A stretch of DNA of 22,452 nt, from NCBI GenBank assembly GCA_964352905.1, contig CAYGTS010000027.1, positions 1-22,452 on the forward strand. Reading direction: 5' to 3'. The position numbers and the translations under genes were made by a program. The notes beneath the pieces are model-generated. The model was not told the origin of the DNA. It made no database searches and worked only from the letters and a program-made list of their open reading frames with translations. Positions within the stretch are counted from its first letter, which is position 1; each line of letters begins with the position of its first letter. Shown piece by piece: positions 1-8,720 of this stretch. The DNA is from CAYGTS01 sp964352905. Its GTDB lineage: Bacteria > Pseudomonadota > Gammaproteobacteria > JAHCLG01.

Positions 1-18
1 TCGCCGTTTTTAGCCCAA

Positions 19-55
19 ATATGGACGTTCCCTGCTACGGAGTGAGTAGTTACAA
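19..55 (+). repeat. Dispersed intergenic repeat, copy A
   Basis: This stretch resembles 21936-21969. The shared parts are CGTTCCC, then CTAC-GG-GTGA, then TAGTTACAA, with a few substitutions and a small length difference. Both copies lie upstream of genes and outside coding sequence. It is probably one copy of a small repeat family in this genome, with more copies expected outside the window. Confidence 0.5.
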
Positions 56-199
56 GAGGAGTTATCCTATTTGGATGAGGATGAAGAGCAGAAAAAAGAA
101 CCTAACAGGCTGAGAGCTACCAAAAAGTTATGAAGTAGGGGTCCCATCAATAAACTCTTAGTCAAGGTGAAGACTCAATAGCGCGGTTACTGTTCTTTT

Positions 200-204
200 A
201 GGAG
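200..204 (+). promoter_or_regulatory. Ribosome binding site of the giant gene
   Basis: AGGAG lies five bases before ATG 210. The in-frame GTG at 204 overlaps this Shine-Dalgarno sequence and would have no ribosome binding site of its own, so ATG 210 is the better start. Confidence 0.65.
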
Positions 205-209
205 TGAAC

Positions 210-3200
210 ATGCGTCTAAAACATGAAGACATTATTAGATTATTAAAGGAACATTTTGACGAGATCAAAACGACTGTAGTTTCTCATGGACGCTGGTATT
301 TGCCTGAGGTTATTCAAAAAAAACTTGAAAGCAAGGTTTCTCCTAAGCAACTAAATATTATCCGTGGCCAAGCAGAAATAAATGAAAGTGGAAAAAGCAT
401 ATTTAAACAGTCAAATTTATTACTCGAGCAATTTTGTCTTTTAAAAATTTATGAACTAGCACATATATTAAAAATAGAAGAAGCAATCCAACCTCATTCT
501 AAAATCAGGTTAGCACTACTTGAAAGAGCGAGTAATGAAGATAAACAACCTATTGCAGTGACTGAAGTAACTATTTTTTTTAGCGAAAATCATATTGCAG
601 ATAGCATAAAAAGCTCAACTAGTGATGCTAAATCAACCACTTTTTATGACCATATTGTTGATGCTTTGCAAAATTCATCTTGGGCTCATAGCCAAATAGC
701 TAGCACAACACTACGATTTGCGGACCATCCTATCGAAGAAAATCTGGTCATACAACAATATTGCAAGCATATTGACTATGTTTCGATATCTGACAGCTTA
801 CCAAAAACGCTTCCTTCCGAAGCTAATTTTTGGGAACACTATGCGGTAAAACGTAAAAAATCAGTCGTTGATTATGAAAACGTAGAGATTATTACTAAAA
901 AACTTAGTGGAATAGAGCACAGCAAAAAAAAAGTTGTTTTATCAACTAAAATACAAAAAGTGGCAGATCAATATCAAGGAGAAATTGATCAAGCTAACTA
1001 TGTGAAAAAAATTATTAATATTCAACGTGCAGGTCTAGGGTCACTATTATATTTACCTACTGGTGCGGGAAAAACATTTATCATTTTAATGGCCATGGCA
1101 CAACACTATCATGAACTTGATAAAAGCCATAAAAAACCTTGTTTTGTTGTTACTTATAACGTCAATGTATTAGATTCATGGGAAGAAAATATCGAGCTTT
1201 TCAAACACATGTATGAAGATCAAGTGGATGCAAAAATGGAGTATCCATTTGGTGAAAAATTCAGCTATATTAGAGTTGACAACACCGATGAATTTTTAGG
1301 AAAAATAAAAACAAACCAACTAGTCAATTATCATCTTATTTTATGTGGCAGTGATATTTTAGCTAATAGTATTAGCAAGCTTATTGCTACAGAAAAAAAA
1401 CCATTAATCAAAAACTATTTAGCTTCTTTATTATTGGGACATAGCCAAATTTTATTAGGCGACAATTTAATTATTGACCCTAATACGGTTGGTTGGAAGG
1501 AAAAAATAAAGACCACGCTCGGCTATGCTTGCACTACTCCAGAAAGTTGTCAAAACGCTTACAATATAATCACGAATGATGAAGAGAGCGACCCTAATTA
1601 TGAGGGTTATAATGCTAAATTTTTTCGCCAATTATCAAATCGCCGAGATTACGAGCAACGAAATAATACCCACACTGATGATGAAAAAGCGGACTCCTTT
1701 GATCATTTTCATCAGTTTTATCAAATTTATGAAAGTGTAAAAGAAGAGCAATTGGTGGCGTTTAACGCACTGCGCAACAAAAATCCAGAAGAAGCATTTG
1801 AAAGTTATTTCACCGACGGCAAAGGTAGACAGCGTATTGAAGTATCTCAAAGTCTTGAGCCATTAATTTTGCAACAGAAAGAATCAAACACGCGCTATCT
1901 TCAATTTGTAAATCAATTTTCAGGCCTAATACTTGACGAAAGTCAGTCCGTACTTGTGGATGAGCCAAGCAACGCCAGCAAGCCTAAAGGTATTACTGCT
2001 AATCAAATTGTGCAAGACATGTCGCGCCATTTTCAAAGTCAGAATTCACCTGGAAATCGAAATAATACCTTAATCATTTCTGCCTCCGCAACCCCTTGGC
2101 CAAATAGTCTTAGTGAAATGCGGCTGCAATTTGAGTTTATTGGTACTGGCATTATTGCAAATCAAATAGGATTACATAGAGAGTTATTTCAATACTGGCA
2201 ACAACTTGAAACTCAATTAAAACAAACGAATAAAAAAAAAGCAAACCATCAAATATTATCAAATAAGCTAAAAGCAATTATGCGCTATTTAGCACCCTGG
2301 GTGAGAACGTTATTCAAAACACTGGTTGTGCATGAACATGCGAACGGGCAACAGTCTAACAATATATCTGAGCAATTTTTACATATTGAGTGTGATCAAG
2401 GTTTTAAAGTTATAGAAAGCAATAATGAAATGCAAACCATTGATAACTTTTATACTTCGCTTATTGGTGTTCCTGTTGATGCTTTTGAAAAGTCAGCTAA
2501 GAATATAAAAAAAAGTAAGACATTTGACGAAGATATTGATACTGTTTTCAATGATCAGAAGACAACGGTTGCGCTTACTAAAATTTTGCAAACAATAGAA
2601 GTGGCCCATGCAGAAACTCGTTATCCCTACATTGCTTTTTTCATATCAACGAAGAAAACTGCAATCTATTTTAAAGCTATTCTCCAGAAATTTTATGTAG
2701 AAAAACTCGGCAACCCTGATATTGAAATAGGGCTTTTTTTTGAAAGAAATTTTGTAAAAAATCAATATGAAAGAGAAGGAAATCCTATTAATCGTGACAC
2801 TAAACTTAATCGAAGCGCATTTAATCACGAATTTGATTTAATTAGTTTTAATGCATTCTTAAAAGAGCGACTCAATATAAGTAAAGACCCTTACTTTACA
2901 GGATCTAGCAAAAGCTTAGTTATTCAATATTTTATTGAGCCTTTTTTGCATTTAATTCATTACATCACAAGCAAAGATTCAAAAGAACCCATTAATAAAT
3001 TAAAAACTCAACCACAAAAAAAATATCTCAATGATGATAAATTAAGTGAGCTATATAGTTTCTGCTTTGAAAATAGAATGAAATACGACAGCAGCAGTAA
3101 ATTGGACCCTGTAGAAAAAGCAAAAGAAAAAATTATTAACGATGTTAAAAATAAATTTAAAGATAGCATGCAAAAATTTTCCGTAACTTTTATTGAATTT

Positions 3201-6200
3201 ATTTTTCTTTTGTTCAAATTTGAACAAGAATCAAAGCAGAAGCCTTTAAAGCTCACAGACAATAATTGCGAATTTTTAAGGCAGTTTTATGTTTTCTTAC
3301 CAAAAACATGCGCAAAAAAGAGCCAGTTAGAATGCAAAGAAGAAGATATTTTGTCAAGTTACGCCCGTTTTTTCAATCAATATGTTGAGGAACAAATCAA
3401 AAAACAGAAAAAGCTCGATAAATGCATTATGAAAAGTATCATCTACAGTGTCCTTTATTACATTCAAAAAATGAATCGCAGCCGTGTTTTAATTTTTGGC
3501 CCTGCTGGAACGACCGGCATGCGTGCTGATGCAGATTTCCTTATATTGCTATCAGCTGCCTGGAATCTAGGTAAGCGCATACAAATCATAGGGCGCGTTG
3601 GGCGTAACAAAGCGCAAAACCGTGGCCGTCCATGTAAAGTTTATGCGCCTATCACCAATACTTACTTCGAAATGTATATATTAAAATATTACGTGTGCAA
3701 GAAGCTCTATGATGATTTTGTTACTGATGAAACGAAAATTGATGCCAACACTATTTTAACGAATCTTATACTCGCTTATAGGCTTTACAGCCTTTACAAA
3801 GATAATAGTGAATCTATTATTTCTGATTTAATTTTTAAGAAAATCGGTCCACAGGTAAGCCAGCAAGTCGCAGACGATTACTTTACTAAACCGCCCTACG
3901 AAAAAGCATTATATCTAATTGAAGAAAAGGTGCTCCAAGAAATTGACGATGAGATCGCTCCTATCGATTTTTCCGAACTAAAATATTCCTCAGTACAAGA
4001 GGTTTTGGACGAAGAACTTGAAAATAACTCACCTGAGGGTATTTTTCTTCCTATGCAAGGAATAGAGAGTTCTACGCTAAAAAACTTTGTTACTCTCGAA
4101 GAACAATATCAATCTTTAACTAGTGAGACTGAGGAACAATTTGTTGAAGATAAAGTTGAAGTCATGTCACAACCAGTTTCTGAGTTAGAAACTCATACAA
4201 CTTTAAAACGTAACACATGTGTAGCAGAAATCGATTTTGAAAACAAAAGCACAAAATTTTCTACTAAAAAAGTAAAAAGTGACCCCAATGTTTCAAGTGA
4301 TGTCGAAGTAACCATGGCTCAATCCAAACAGTCGCCTCCGAAAATTTTATCTTTATTTGATCCCATATGGAAAGACAAAGACTGGGAAAAACTGCAGAGC
4401 TTTTATCGAGTAAATAAAAATCAGGTTATTGTGATGTTGCCAGGCTTAGCAAAAGCACCTGATATTGAGTTAAGCCAGTTTATAACATACCTAAATAATG
4501 CTATAAACCCTGAATCTAACAATTTACAAATTACTTTAATCTATGGAATAAACTCGACAGATCGTAATGCCGTAATGGAGATTGCAGGAGAACAACAATC
4601 TCAACCATTTCAACAAATTTATGTGAAATGTATACCTTTTATTTGGTATGAAGAAGACAGAAAAGCACAGGGCCGTAAACCACCCATTGGACAGATGCGT
4701 AACTTTTGCTTGATGCAAGTACGTACCTTATGGAAAAAAATGACAAGTGAATACCAGTTACCTGAAAATCAAATTTTGTTACTATCCATGGACGGGGATA
4801 CAGAACTAACCCAAGAAGCATTTACTTATATTTATACTGAATTAAATAAAGGAAAAAACTCTTGTGTTATGCTTTGCGCGGGGTATGAGATTAAATATGA
4901 AAATGATTTTTTCCCACAGGCACTTGAAAAAAAGCATGGCTATACTAATGAGAAATTTGCAACGACATGTGCAATTCACCTGTCAATGAACATATGTCGC
5001 TACATGCATTTATTAAATAATACTTACCACTATCCTGTAAGCTATCCATCAGAGCCGTGCATAGCCATCAATCCTGAATTATTAAAATCACTATTTACGG
5101 AGCACAGCTCAAATAATTTTCTAGATGCTTCCAGCGACCATCAAGCCATCTTTGGTTGGTGGGATAATGAAGGTAGGCGCTTCGCTAATGCTATAAAAAA
5201 AGTCTCTAATAGCCCAATTTACATTGGACCTAGTAAAAAAGTCTCTGAAAGACCGGTATTGCATAATTATACTCGCTTAATGCTCCGTAAACCCTTACCG
5301 TTTAAACAAGCGATTACTAAACCTCAACTGTTGGAAGTGGTCAGTTGTTTAGCCAGCCAATCCCAAAGTGCTTACCGAGTGTATTTTGTGGGAAGTAGTT
5401 TTCGTATTGCTTTATGCAATAAAAATCATTCTAAAATTAGTACTTTTACTATACGCAAATATGCTAGCTATTTTTATGTGAAAACGGTTATCAACCTTTT
5501 GTCATTAGGACCCCTCAGAATAAATATATTTTGCAAGTATCTTAAAAATATTTTGCTAGGTGAAAAGTTAGATGTAGATATACCTGGTGCTCAAAGTACG
5601 TTTGAAATATCTCATGAGAGATTAAATCATTTCATTAGTAGTGTTTTTTCAGAAATTATAAATCAAAAATATTGTCACGATTTTTTTATCATGGCAATAA
5701 CTTGGCTCAATCATTGTGCTGATCAACTACAGCATTATTTTTGCAAGTACTACATTGGGGAGCGTGATGAGAAAAAAATTTACACTCCTATGTTAGTCCC
5801 ACCCTCATATCCACATTGTGCTGAATCTTTAGCTCAAGAAGAAGAAAAACAGTTATCACTGCTATCCCCATTGTCTGAAGATGAATTTTTTGAGAATAGC
5901 ATTGAAAAAAATGAAGAAATTATTGATGAGCAGAAAGATATTGAGGTCGTACCAGAACAAAAAAAGATAATCATTGGAAATATTGAAAATCAACTTATAA
6001 AAACATTTAGTTATAAAAAACTTACGCATCTTCAGTTTCCTCAATGCGTGCAAGCTTACGGTTTTATTGGTAATACTGCGGTCGTTATAATTTATATTTC
6101 AAAAATTTCTGATTTGTTGCAAGAAATGCAAACACACCATGTTGCTACAGAAAATTTGGTTTCTACTCAATCTTCAGATATCACGGCTTTGTTAACATTA

Positions 6201-7427
6201 TATCTTATGGAAAATCAGAAAAACTATGAATTAAACTACAAATACTCACAATGGACGCCATGTTATAAATTATTTAATGACACCACTCACCAAGGTTTTG
6301 AGCTTAAATCAGTTTTAGAAATTTGCTTGTCTTGTATAAAACAAACCGTTGAGATGCAATCTAGCCTAACGCATGAAATTTTAGAGGATAAACCAAAAAT
6401 TTATAGTGATCAGCCTGTAACTCAATCGCAATCAGAACGACGTATGGCTACTCCTTTAAAAAGAATTCCTAGTACTAAATATTCTTTTTTTGCAGGGGTT
6501 GATACAAAGAAAGCGAGGTCTTATCCTTCAAACTCACATGAGAATCCTTACCCTTTATCTGATAAAAAAAAGATGGAGTTTGAGTCGTCACCCCGCTCCT
6601 TATCTTGGGAAAACGATTTGGCCGATATTACCAATCGTGGTATTGCAATCGGAAGTCAAACTTGGGCCACGGACAATGGCATTACGACGATATTATCAGA
6701 TTATTTTGATGATCGTGTACATGTGTTAAAACCGAATTTAGCACCCGGTCACAATATTTTTTCTGATAAATCAGAAGAAGCAGAAGCTACTGCTATCGAA
6801 ATAACAAAATTTATTGCCGGTTATAGCACGGAGGATGATAGTGTGATTGATAATGGCATTATTGCGAAGGATGGGCGATCTTTATCTTTACCGATAGTGT
6901 GGATATTAAATACGGATTGTGGCGCGGCGTCTTTGTCACCAGCTTATTTTACAAAAGTGCAAGGTAGGCATTGGGTGACACTGGTTATTTTACCCCGGTT
7001 TTTTCAACCACGTTATGGGGCAGCATTGAATAATCAACGTGAGCAAATTGTATTAGTAGATTCTCAAGGTCCGCGAGCAATGCCAAATGCATTACGTAAT
7101 GCTTTAGCCGGTACGGAGCCGATACAACAGTGTATCCGTCGTGAAGAAGATAAACCGGATGTGTATCACACTGTCACACCGCCTTTTCCCCAAGCGACTA
7201 TTTCTGATAATCACCAGACCTATCAACAAAAAGGAGGTAGCGATTGTGGATGGTGGGCTGTTTACAATGCAATTCAGGTAATTGAAACTGGTAAAGTAGC
7301 CCCGGTAAAATTTACAACACGCGAACCTGCATTTTACTTACGTCATTGCATGCCGCAATTGGACCACACGGAGGTAAGGGAAAGACATTTTCCTCGTGAT
7401 TCGTTTCACAATCTTGGAATGTTGTGA
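210..7427 (+). CDS. Giant multidomain protein: SF2 helicase, GT-A-like module and Ulp1-like cysteine protease
   Basis: A 2405-aa protein. From the N terminus: an unrecognised region (1-270); a superfamily-2 helicase engine with Walker A PTGAGKT (283-289), a DESQ box (576-579), SASATPW (624-630) and QIIGRVGRN (1125-1133), the last preceded by a segment reminiscent of SNF2 motif V; a glycosyltransferase-A-like module (about 1410-1690) with PIGQMRN (1492-1498) and DGDTE (1528-1532); an unrecognised stretch (1700-2150); and a C-terminal Ulp1/C48-like protease with His2254 (HW), Asp2284 (VDSQ), Gln2340 and Cys2346 (SDCGWW). Gaps between helicase motifs are unusually long, about 290 residues between Walker A and DESQ and nearly 500 before motif VI, so insertions are likely. 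No signal peptide or membrane segment is evident. Ulp1-fold enzymes cleave SUMO/NEDD8-like modifiers, so a translocated effector is the favoured inference; a conflict or defence protein is the alternative. It stands alone, with an IS end 18 bp after the stop. Confidence 0.85.
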   Translation: MRLKHEDIIRLLKEHFDEIKTTVVSHGRWYLPEVIQKKLESKVSPKQLNIIRGQAEINESGKSIFKQSNLLLEQFCLLKIYELAHILKIEEAIQPHSKIRLALLERASNEDKQPIAVTEVTIFFSENHIADSIKSSTSDAKSTTFYDHIVDALQNSSWAHSQIASTTLRFADHPIEENLVIQQYCKHIDYVSISDSLPKTLPSEANFWEHYAVKRKKSVVDYENVEIITKKLSGIEHSKKKVVLSTKIQKVADQYQGEIDQANYVKKIINIQRAGLGSLLYLPTGAGKTFIILMAMAQHYHELDKSHKKPCFVVTYNVNVLDSWEENIELFKHMYEDQVDAKMEYPFGEKFSYIRVDNTDEFLGKIKTNQLVNYHLILCGSDILANSISKLIATEKKPLIKNYLASLLLGHSQILLGDNLIIDPNTVGWKEKIKTTLGYACTTPESCQNAYNIITNDEESDPNYEGYNAKFFRQLSNRRDYEQRNNTHTDDEKADSFDHFHQFYQIYESVKEEQLVAFNALRNKNPEEAFESYFTDGKGRQRIEVSQSLEPLILQQKESNTRYLQFVNQFSGLILDESQSVLVDEPSNASKPKGITANQIVQDMSRHFQSQNSPGNRNNTLIISASATPWPNSLSEMRLQFEFIGTGIIANQIGLHRELFQYWQQLETQLKQTNKKKANHQILSNKLKAIMRYLAPWVRTLFKTLVVHEHANGQQSNNISEQFLHIECDQGFKVIESNNEMQTIDNFYTSLIGVPVDAFEKSAKNIKKSKTFDEDIDTVFNDQKTTVALTKILQTIEVAHAETRYPYIAFFISTKKTAIYFKAILQKFYVEKLGNPDIEIGLFFERNFVKNQYEREGNPINRDTKLNRSAFNHEFDLISFNAFLKERLNISKDPYFTGSSKSLVIQYFIEPFLHLIHYITSKDSKEPINKLKTQPQKKYLNDDKLSELYSFCFENRMKYDSSSKLDPVEKAKEKIINDVKNKFKDSMQKFSVTFIEFIFLLFKFEQESKQKPLKLTDNNCEFLRQFYVFLPKTCAKKSQLECKEEDILSSYARFFNQYVEEQIKKQKKLDKCIMKSIIYSVLYYIQKMNRSRVLIFGPAGTTGMRADADFLILLSAAWNLGKRIQIIGRVGRNKAQNRGRPCKVYAPITNTYFEMYILKYYVCKKLYDDFVTDETKIDANTILTNLILAYRLYSLYKDNSESIISDLIFKKIGPQVSQQVADDYFTKPPYEKALYLIEEKVLQEIDDEIAPIDFSELKYSSVQEVLDEELENNSPEGIFLPMQGIESSTLKNFVTLEEQYQSLTSETEEQFVEDKVEVMSQPVSELETHTTLKRNTCVAEIDFENKSTKFSTKKVKSDPNVSSDVEVTMAQSKQSPPKILSLFDPIWKDKDWEKLQSFYRVNKNQVIVMLPGLAKAPDIELSQFITYLNNAINPESNNLQITLIYGINSTDRNAVMEIAGEQQSQPFQQIYVKCIPFIWYEEDRKAQGRKPPIGQMRNFCLMQVRTLWKKMTSEYQLPENQILLLSMDGDTELTQEAFTYIYTELNKGKNSCVMLCAGYEIKYENDFFPQALEKKHGYTNEKFATTCAIHLSMNICRYMHLLNNTYHYPVSYPSEPCIAINPELLKSLFTEHSSNNFLDASSDHQAIFGWWDNEGRRFANAIKKVSNSPIYIGPSKKVSERPVLHNYTRLMLRKPLPFKQAITKPQLLEVVSCLASQSQSAYRVYFVGSSFRIALCNKNHSKISTFTIRKYASYFYVKTVINLLSLGPLRINIFCKYLKNILLGEKLDVDIPGAQSTFEISHERLNHFISSVFSEIINQKYCHDFFIMAITWLNHCADQLQHYFCKYYIGERDEKKIYTPMLVPPSYPHCAESLAQEEEKQLSLLSPLSEDEFFENSIEKNEEIIDEQKDIEVVPEQKKIIIGNIENQLIKTFSYKKLTHLQFPQCVQAYGFIGNTAVVIIYISKISDLLQEMQTHHVATENLVSTQSSDITALLTLYLMENQKNYELNYKYSQWTPCYKLFNDTTHQGFELKSVLEICLSCIKQTVEMQSSLTHEILEDKPKIYSDQPVTQSQSERRMATPLKRIPSTKYSFFAGVDTKKARSYPSNSHENPYPLSDKKKMEFESSPRSLSWENDLADITNRGIAIGSQTWATDNGITTILSDYFDDRVHVLKPNLAPGHNIFSDKSEEAEATAIEITKFIAGYSTEDDSVIDNGIIAKDGRSLSLPIVWILNTDCGAASLSPAYFTKVQGRHWVTLVILPRFFQPRYGAALNNQREQIVLVDSQGPRAMPNALRNALAGTEPIQQCIRREEDKPDVYHTVTPPFPQATISDNHQTYQQKGGSDCGWWAVYNAIQVIETGKVAPVKFTTREPAFYLRHCMPQLDHTEVRERHFPRDSFHNLGML

Positions 7428-7445
7428 AAGTAGGGCGCCCCTCTG

Positions 7446-7490
7446 TGCCAGCCCTCGTGAGACAAAAATGTGTTACAACTAGAGAAGTAA
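7446..7490 (+). repeat. Left terminal inverted repeat of the IS
   Basis: It pairs imperfectly with 8438-8481 read in reverse complement. Matching blocks are the TG-CAGC end, TGAGACAAAA, and a looser inner match around GAAGTAA. The inner half is much less conserved than the outer half. Confidence 0.55.
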
Positions 7491-7536
7491 GGGCGGTGAG
7501 GAAAATGCATAATGAGCACAGAGCAAAAAACGATAG

Positions 7537-8436
7537 ATGGTACTACATAAATTAACGCCACAAGAGCAACAGCAAGTATTAGACATTTTGCATAGTGAGC
7601 GTTTTTACGATGCAACGCCTTATGAAGTGTATTTTACACTGTTAGATGAGTGGTATTATTACTGCTCTATTCGCAGCATGTATCGCATATTGGCTGAGCA
7701 CGGTGAATCGAAAGCACGTCGTTAGCAACGCTCTCATCGCAACGCTATCAAACCAGAACTGATGGCACCACGCCCTAATGAAGTGTGGTCTTGGGATATT
7801 ACAAAATTACTCACAACAACGCGTTTAGTTTATTATTATCTGTATGTCATTTTAGATATTTATAGCCGATATATTGTCGGTTGGATGCTCGCAGAAAAAG
7901 AGTGTCAATTTTTAGCGAAAAAATTAATCCAAAAAACCGCGTTACTACAGGGTATACAGCCAGGTCAATTAACACTGCATGCTGATAATGGGCCTAGCAT
8001 GATTTCAGGGACTGTCGGTGATTTATTGCTGCATATCGGGGTGAGCAAATCTCATAATCGACCTTATACCAGTAATGATAATCCGTTTTCTGAATCACAA
8101 TTCAAAACGCTAAAATATTGCCCATCGTTTCCAACGCGATTTGAGCATGTTGAACAAGCTGAAAAATTTTGCCAAGATTTTTTTCAATGGTACAACGCTA
8201 AACATTTTCATTCTGGCATTCATTATTTAACGCCTCAAACAGTGCATTATCAGTGTGCTGATCCCGTATTAGAATCACGTTATAAAACCTTGATTACCGC
8301 GTTTAAACAAAATCCAGGCCGCTTTAATCATAAAATGCCACAGAAAAAAATGTTACAGCCTGTCTATATTAATCCACCCAATACTGTCGAAATTAATTCA
8401 AAAACGGCTGGACAAAGTGAGGTCAATATGGCTTAA
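7537..8436 (+). pseudogene. IS3-family transposase (orfB, DDE integrase), amber-interrupted
   Basis: Two frames, 7537-7725 and 7762-8436, lie in the same reading frame and are separated only by TAG 7723-7725 and eleven further codons up to ATG 7762. The first part (TPQEQQQVLDILHSERF, then CSIRSMYRILAEHGE) and second part (PNEVWSWDITKL, then LHADNG, then NDNPFSESQFKTLKY) are typical of IS3-type orfB. The catalytic acids are present: with the second part numbered from ATG 7762 they are Asp12, Asp75 and Glu111, the last two with the DD(35)E spacing. The orfA helix-turn-helix part and the N terminus of orfB are missing. The element is therefore unlikely to move by itself, although the integrase core without the N-terminal region might still be translated from 7762. 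Confidence 0.8.
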
Positions 8437-8437
8437 T

Positions 8438-8481
8438 TTACTTCCTAACGATTTTCAAATTTTGTCTCATTTCCGCTGACA
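8438..8481 (-). repeat. Right terminal inverted repeat of the IS
   Basis: Reverse complement partner of the left end. It carries TTTTGTCTCA (8460-8469) and GCTGACA (8475-8481), and starts two bases after the transposase stop codon. Confidence 0.55.
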
Positions 8482-8515
8482 CGTTCCGAAATTGTTACAT
8501 ATTTAACCATCCTAT

Positions 8516-8668
8516 TTGTGTGACTTAGAAAACAATAGAAAGGAAGTAAGCCCACAAAAAGCAGCTGAATTTGCTGAGTTATTGAATCAATCTAAAAAAC
8601 AGTTTATTCGGTTAGCACTGCAAGATATGCTTAATCGCTATGGCTTTTATTATAGTATCGATGCTTAA
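8516..8668 (+). pseudogene. Short open frame beside the IS, possible gene remnant
   Basis: A frame of 50 codons opens at a weak TTG (8516) and ends at TAA 8666-8668. It reads as a charged, helical-looking peptide with EVSPQKAAEFAELL near its start and QDMLNRYGFYYSIDA at its end. There is no ATG near the beginning and no Shine-Dalgarno sequence. It lies 35 bp beyond the right IS end and could be the 3' part of a gene disrupted or deleted when the IS arrived. The family is not recognised, and chance cannot be excluded. Confidence 0.25.
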
Positions 8669-8720
8669 CCTCAGATGAGTTTTTAAAATTTACTGTTGTG
8701 CAAGCTGACTTCAGTAATTA

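Larger units (their letters stand above)
1..209. other. Leader region upstream of the giant gene, with repeat and gene remnant
   Basis: No complete gene is visible. A dispersed repeat copy lies at about 19-55. Directly downstream of it an open frame with no start codon (50-133, 27 codons) reads as a strongly charged, acidic peptide containing LDEDEEQKKEP and ending at TGA 131-133. It could be the tail of a gene cut by the repeat, or chance. The last part of the region supplies the ribosome binding site of the giant gene. No clear sigma70 promoter was recognised. Confidence 0.4.
7446..8481 (+). mobile_element. IS3-like insertion sequence, internally shortened and probably dead
   Basis: The element runs from a TG end at 7446 to a CA end at 8481. 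Imperfect terminal inverted repeats share TGYCAGC and the exact block TGAGACAAAA (7458-7467, mirrored at 8460-8469). It contains only the integrase-like part of an IS3-family transposase. At 1036 bp it is shorter than usual for the family, and no orfA or N-terminal part of orfB fits in the 90 bp before the transposase start. An in-frame amber codon breaks the remaining frame. No convincing target-site duplication is seen beside the ends, so the outer borders are tentative. Its left end lies 18 bp after the stop of the giant gene, leaving that gene intact. Confidence 0.7.

Noticed and set aside
6490..6729. Plus-strand 79-aa frame inside the giant gene
   Set aside because: It lies in another frame of a long gene with clear domains, has no ribosome binding site and reads as a non-protein-like shadow.
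7723..7725. Amber codon in the transposase as programmed readthrough or pyrrolysine
   Set aside because: No sign of a recoding signal. The element also lacks its N-terminal part, so simple decay is a better explanation.
7440..8490. Target-site duplication around the IS
   Set aside because: Bases next to the inferred ends do not match convincingly, so none is reported.
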